Assembly: GCA_002479245.1 (NCBI GenBank)
Contig: DLMG01000162.1
Coordinates: forward strand, 269-10,089
Direction of reading: 5' to 3'
DNA length: 9,821 nt
Origin: Verrucomicrobia subdivision 3 bacterium UBA7542
GTDB lineage: Bacteria; Verrucomicrobiota; Verrucomicrobiia; Limisphaerales; UBA11358
The position numbers and the translations under genes are program-made. Each line of letters begins with the position of its first letter. The first letter of the stretch is position 1. The notes under the pieces were generated by a model. The model did no database searches. It was not told where the DNA came from and saw nothing but the letters and a program-made list of their open reading frames with translations. Below are positions 7,115 through 9,821 of this stretch, piece after piece.

Positions 7115-7335
7115 GGCACTTTCAGCGAGCTTCCCCTGGCCAGTGTGGCCAGTTCACGGTTGCTTTTCGCGTTCAGCCCAAAATCATAATCCGGCGGAAA
7201 TGGCTCTTCGGTTTGAGCCTTGACCAATGTCAGGACAAAATGCCCGTCCCCATGATTTTCGTAGGCGAACACCTGGCGCGGAATGGCGTCAGGAATCCGT
7301 ATCCGCTTATGGTCATCCACAGTCAAAGTCTTCAT
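7111..7335 (-). CDS. AbrB/MazE-like antitoxin
   Basis: A 74-residue protein. Residues 1-40 (MKTLTVDDHKRIRIPDAI followed by GDGHFVLTLVK at 29-39) look like a swapped-hairpin AbrB/MazE DNA-binding domain: short strands, an R-I-x-I-P-x-x-I turn, and a closing beta strand. The C-terminal half (EEPFPPDYDFGLNAKSNREL) is acidic and low in structure, as expected for the part that wraps the toxin. It overlaps the MazF-like toxin by 4 nt and precedes it, so the pair should be translationally coupled. No Shine-Dalgarno site precedes the ATG, and a putative -10 lies 6 nt upstream, so a leaderless message is likely. Confidence 0.7.
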   Translation of the reverse strand: MKTLTVDDHKRIRIPDAIPRQVFAYENHGDGHFVLTLVKAQTEEPFPPDYDFGLNAKSNRELATLARGSSLKVP

Positions 7336-7369
7336 AGTGGGAATTTACCACTTTTGCAGGTGCTGGCAA
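7336..7369 (-). promoter_or_regulatory. Candidate promoter and operator of the MazEF-like module
   Basis: On the minus strand TTGCCA (7364-7369) and TAAATT (7342-7347) are separated by 16 nt, a plausible sigma70-type pair. The -10 lies inside an imperfect palindrome, AGTGGTAAATTCCCACT (7336-7352), with 5-bp perfect arms. The -10 ends 6 nt before the ATG, so transcription would start at or near the start codon. Binding of the antitoxin here would block the promoter, as is usual for these modules. This is inferred from sequence only. Confidence 0.45.
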
Positions 7370-7427
7370 GGACGTTTTCGCCCTGCCGAAGCAGCCCGCT
7401 GCCAATGGTTTTTGGATGCCCAGTTTC

Positions 7428-7499
7428 CGTAGCGGCGATTCGGAAGATCGCCGCTGAATGGAAATAAAGTTTGCGGCGCTCTGCCGAGACGCCGCTACG
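7428..7499. repeat. Tandem hairpin repeat (CGTAGCGGCG...CGCCGCTACG)
   Basis: A 10-bp inverted pair (7428-7437 and 7490-7499) encloses a strong inner hairpin, AGCGGCGAT/ATCGCCGCT at 7431-7439 and 7447-7455. A second short hairpin is GCGGCG/CGCCGC at 7473-7478 and 7490-7495. The region 7336-7519 between the antitoxin and the dehydratase remnant otherwise holds no gene. The sequence GCTCTGCCGAGACGCCGCTA is of a type I associate with dispersed repeats in Verrucomicrobiota; copy number cannot be judged here. Confidence 0.65.
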
Positions 7500-7519
7500 C
7501 TGGTTTTTCAATTTATAAA

Positions 7520-7771
7520 CTACTCTCCACTTCCGGCGGGGCCGGCCACAGCGGAGCCGCTCAGGGTGAGCTCCGCGGTCATCACTTTGACGCCCGAGAT
7601 GGAGGCGGAAACTTTGGCCTGAACCATCAGGCCCAGCCGGCCGGTGATTGTGGCTTCGATGATGAGCGTTTCCCCGGGCCGGGCGGAACCAAAAATTTTA
7701 ACTCCCCGGAGCGCGGTCAGCTTCTGTCGCACTTTCAGGGCTTCACGCAACCGCCATGACCTTGACCTCAC
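7520..7771 (-). pseudogene. 5'-truncated hotdog-fold (FabZ-like) dehydratase remnant
   Basis: The open frame holds about 74 residues that look like the C-terminal half of a FabZ-type 3-hydroxyacyl-ACP dehydratase: LTALRGVKIFGSARPGETLI, then EATITGRLGLMVQAKVSASI and TAELTLSG. The RPGETL turn followed by long beta strands is typical of this hotdog family. The N-terminal half, with the GHFPG...PGVLLIEA active-site region, is missing. The only start is a GTG inside higA, and the first nine residues are just higA read out of frame. The recognisable part begins at the higA stop codon (7743). I infer the gene was cut when the higBA module arrived. Family members act in fatty-acid or polyketide chain dehydration; this fragment cannot be catalytically active. 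Confidence 0.6.
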
Positions 7772-8045
7772 GTTCCAACCGCTTGCCCAGGCGTTCCTCT
7801 TCCACCTCCAGATCGTAATGCGCCTGTAGGTTCAGCCAGAATTGCCCGGACATCTTGAAGTAACGGCCCAACCGTAATGCCGTGTCCGCAGTGATGGCGC
7901 GTTCGCCCTTGACGATCTCATTGATGCGGCGCGGCGGCACCCCGATGTCCATCGCCAGCCGGTATTGGCTCAAGCCCATCGGCTTGAGAAAATCCTCATC
8001 CAAAATCTCCCCGGGCGTGATATTTGCCAGCAATTTGCTTTTCAT
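7743..8045 (-). CDS. higA: HigA-family antitoxin (XRE-type helix-turn-helix)
   Basis: A 100-residue antitoxin. The N-terminus ITPGEILDEDFLKPMGLSQY and the helix-turn-helix LSQYRLAMDIGVPPRRINEI (25-44), followed by KGERAITADTALRLGRYF and QFWLNLQAHYDLE, match the HigA/VapI family closely and at full length. It binds and neutralises the HigB ribonuclease and represses its own operon. It starts 6 nt after the higB stop, in the toxin-first order typical of higBA. No Shine-Dalgarno site is visible, so coupling to higB translation is likely. The 3' end overlaps the open frame of the hotdog remnant by 29 nt. Confidence 0.93.
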   Translation of the reverse strand: MKSKLLANITPGEILDEDFLKPMGLSQYRLAMDIGVPPRRINEIVKGERAITADTALRLGRYFKMSGQFWLNLQAHYDLEVEEERLGKRLEREVKVMAVA

Positions 8046-8051
8046 GTTCGT

Positions 8052-8333
8052 TCAATGATAATCAACAATTTCAACTCCATGCGCGGCGGAGCCTTCCCAA
8101 CGAAAGCAGATGCGCCATTGATCGTTCACCCGGATGCTGTGCTGCCCGGCGCGCCTGCCCTTCAACCCTTCGAGCCGGTTGCCGGGTGGCACCGCCATTT
8201 CCCGCAACGCCGTGGCAGCCTGCAATTGCAGGAGCTTGCGCCGGGCCGTCCGCTGGATGTCCGTCGGCAACCGCCGCGACACCTGCCCGCGAAAAATCAT
8301 TTCCGTCTCCGCGCACGCAAAGCTTTCGATCAT
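8052..8333 (-). CDS. higB: HigB-family toxin (RelE-superfamily mRNA interferase)
   Basis: A 93-residue toxin, the normal family length. Conserved blocks are MIESFACAETEMIF (1-14), RRLPTDIQRTARRKL (20-34), VPPGNRLEGLKG (48-59), SIRVNDQWRICFRW (66-79) and VEIVDYH (87-93). The family cleaves mRNA on the translating ribosome. I chose ATG 8333, not the in-frame ATG at 8372, because family members begin MI-x-SF and AAGGTGG lies 8 nt before it (8342-8348). It is the first gene of higBA and divergent from the ligase at 8425. Nothing suggests inactivation. Confidence 0.93.
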   Translation of the reverse strand: MIESFACAETEMIFRGQVSRRLPTDIQRTARRKLLQLQAATALREMAVPPGNRLEGLKGRRAGQHSIRVNDQWRICFRWEGSAAHGVEIVDYH

Positions 8334-8341
8334 TGCGCATC

Positions 8342-8372
8342 CCACCTTAACGCACGGCGTTAATAACGTCAA
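8342..8372 (-). promoter_or_regulatory. higBA operator/promoter region with RBS
   Basis: TTAACG (8347-8352) and CGTTAA (8358-8363) form a perfect 6-bp-arm palindrome with a 5-nt spacer. It overlaps a second odd palindrome, CGTTAATAACG (8358-8368), so three half-sites are packed in 22 bp. I recall TTAACG/CGTTAA half-sites for related HigBA/GraTA operators (not checked). Two promoter readings are possible on the minus strand: TTGACG (8367-8372), 17 nt, TAAGGT (8344-8349); or a TATTAA -10 (8360-8365), which leaves room for the AAGGTGG ribosome-binding site (8342-8348). In both, HigA binding would cover promoter elements. Confidence 0.55.
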
Positions 8373-8424
8373 GCACCCTCAACCCAACCGGAAGCGGCAA
8401 GGGCCCGATTCAGCCGCAGAAATC

Positions 8425-9747
8425 ATGCTTGGACAAAAGCTGGCCTTGGGTTACCAAAAGGCAATGCTTTACGAACGCTGGCGCAAAGTGGCACAAGAGC
8501 GCGGAAAAGACATCGCTCTGCGCGAGCTTTCTTCGGGCCGGCTATGGAGTTTCGCCGAACTGGCGCGCGACGCGGAAAGTTCTCCCAACCGGCTGGACAC
8601 AATCGTTCATCCGCAGGGGCACACCGCTGAATTCGTGCTCACCGTGCTCCGCGCGTGGCAGTCTCGTTCCATTGTTTGTCCGCTGGAACGGGACCAGTCG
8701 CCGCCGACAGTTCCGCTTCCGCCCCCGCCGTGCGTTCACCTCAAAATTACTTCAGCCACCACCAGTGCCGCGCGTGTGGTGGCATTTACAGCGGAGCAAC
8801 TGGCCGCGGATGCCGTGAATATTGTTGCCACGATGGGATTACGCCCGGACTGGCCCAACCTCGGCGCGATTTCGTTGGCCCATTCCTACGGATTTTCGAA
8901 CCTGGTGTTGCCGCTCCTGTTGCACGGCATTCCCTTGATCATTGCGCCATCGCCATTGCCGGAGGCGATCCGCCGCGCGGCTGAAGTTGAACCCGCCCTC
9001 ACCTTGCCCGCCGTTCCCGCATTGTGGCGGGCATGGCACGAGGCGGGCGCAATTCCGCGCAACATCCGCCTCGCGATTTCGGCGGGCGCGCCGCTGCCGG
9101 CGAATTTGGAACAGGCGGTTTTCCAGACGAGCGGCATCAAGATTCACAACTTTTACGGTTCGTCCGAATGTGGCGGCATTGCTTTTGATGCCGGCAACAC
9201 GCCGCGCACCGACGATGCGTGCGTGGGCGCGCCCATGCGAAACGTGGAATTGACCGTCAACGAGGAGGGCTGTCTGGAAGTGCGCAGCCGGGCCGTGGGC
9301 GAGACGTACTGGCCGGAGGCGGCTCCCACGCTGGCCGCCGGATGCTTTCAAACGAGCGACCTCGCGGAGTTGAAACATGGACTGGTCCATCTGCGCGGAC
9401 GTTTGAGTGACCAGATTAACGTGGCGGGGCGGAAGGTTTCGCCAGCCCACATCGAAGGGGCGCTGCTACTGCACAAATCCGTCGGGGAGTGTCTCGTCTT
9501 CGGCGTGCCGAGCAGCGATGCGGATCGCAGTGAAAACATCGTGGCGTGCGTTGTCGCCAACGAACCCGTCACGTCAGAGGATCTGAAACAATCGCTGCTC
9601 ACCCGGCTGCCGGCCTGGCAAGTGCCGCGGGAGTGGTGGTTCGTCCCTGCTCTGAGTCTAAACCCGCGCGGCAAAATTTCGCGCGTGGAATGGCGGAAGA
9701 AGTTTATCGAACACCGGCGGGGTGACGCCCCCTGCCCATTGATCTGA
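8425..9747 (+). CDS. Short adenylate-forming (acyl-CoA ligase-like) enzyme
   Basis: A 440-residue member of the ANL (AMP-dependent ligase) superfamily, shorter than the usual 500-550. Motifs seen in order: a degenerate phosphate loop TSATTSAAR (109-117, instead of TSGTTGxPK), NFYGSSECGG (242-251, A5), FQTSDLAEL (308-316, A7), GRLSDQINVAGRKVSP (325-340, A8) and the A10 lysine K417 in NPRGKISR. The family activates a carboxylate as acyl-AMP and passes it to CoA or a carrier protein. Start choice is uncertain: ATG 8425, or ATG 8464 (MLYERWRK), which has AAAAGG just upstream and matches relatives better; the longer frame to 8134 overlaps higB antisense and is unlikely. The nearby FabZ-like remnant suggests a link to fatty-acid/polyketide-type synthesis. 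The loop changes make full activity uncertain. Confidence 0.85.
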   Translation: MLGQKLALGYQKAMLYERWRKVAQERGKDIALRELSSGRLWSFAELARDAESSPNRLDTIVHPQGHTAEFVLTVLRAWQSRSIVCPLERDQSPPTVPLPPPPCVHLKITSATTSAARVVAFTAEQLAADAVNIVATMGLRPDWPNLGAISLAHSYGFSNLVLPLLLHGIPLIIAPSPLPEAIRRAAEVEPALTLPAVPALWRAWHEAGAIPRNIRLAISAGAPLPANLEQAVFQTSGIKIHNFYGSSECGGIAFDAGNTPRTDDACVGAPMRNVELTVNEEGCLEVRSRAVGETYWPEAAPTLAAGCFQTSDLAELKHGLVHLRGRLSDQINVAGRKVSPAHIEGALLLHKSVGECLVFGVPSSDADRSENIVACVVANEPVTSEDLKQSLLTRLPAWQVPREWWFVPALSLNPRGKISRVEWRKKFIEHRRGDAPCPLI

Positions 9748-9760
9748 CGCGCGAAGCGTC
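9746..9760. repeat. Short hairpin after the ligase gene
   Basis: GACGC and GCGTC (9746-9750, 9756-9760) flank a GCGAA loop and overlap the ligase stop codon. There is no T-tract, so it is not a classical terminator. The remaining 9761-9821 is GC-rich with no gene that I can support. Confidence 0.35.
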
Positions 9761-9821
9761 TTGGAGTGCGCCAGTCCTTCCGCCTACGCGGCGCGCCATA
9801 GCCCGACTTTCTCAACCGGCT

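Noticed and set aside
7428..7499. Remnant CRISPR or tRNA-like structure
   Set aside because: Only inverted repeats are present, with no regular direct repeats and spacers and no cloverleaf.

Overview
This window looks like a piece of a chromosome from a Verrucomicrobiota-type bacterium (Limisphaerales/Pedosphaera-like). That is an inference. It rests on the GC-rich composition, on genes mostly without strong Shine-Dalgarno sites, and on several intergenic palindromic repeats of a style I associate with those genomes: a 23-bp-arm palindrome, paired CCCTCTCC/GGAGAGGG units and GTAGCGGCG hairpins. No rRNA, tRNA, CRISPR array or transposase is visible.

Left third (1-3818, minus strand): a tightly packed operon of three radical-SAM enzymes. 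In transcription order these are a HydE/biotin-synthase-like enzyme, a B12-binding radical-SAM protein, and a second B12-binding radical-SAM protein with a DUF4070-like tail. A fourth gene follows, of which only the first 16 codons lie in the window. Spacing is 8 nt, then two ATGA overlaps, so the genes are very likely co-translated. The substrate is unknown. No FeFe-hydrogenase or other H-cluster maturase is present here, so a small-molecule or cofactor pathway is more plausible than hydrogenase maturation.

Middle (3819-6736): a divergent intergenic region with a near-perfect hairpin repeat is followed by a lipoprotein-like serine beta-lactamase/DD-peptidase-family hydrolase, whose last ~25 codons run into a repeat element. 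Next come a small three-helix membrane protein of unknown function and, convergent with a 7-bp overlap, a conserved hypothetical protein that may have a papain-like cysteine-hydrolase fold.

Right third (6782-9747): two minus-strand toxin-antitoxin modules. One is an AbrB/MazE-like antitoxin with a PemK/MazF-like toxin; the other is HigB-HigA. Each has a palindrome overlapping its promoter region, as expected for autoregulation. HigBA abuts the 5'-truncated remnant of a hotdog-fold (FabZ-like) dehydratase. On the other side, divergent from higB, is a short adenylate-forming (acyl-CoA ligase-like) enzyme with a degenerate phosphate-binding loop. The dehydratase remnant and the ligase suggest that a fatty-acid- or polyketide-like cluster has been eroded or rearranged around the toxin-antitoxin insertion.
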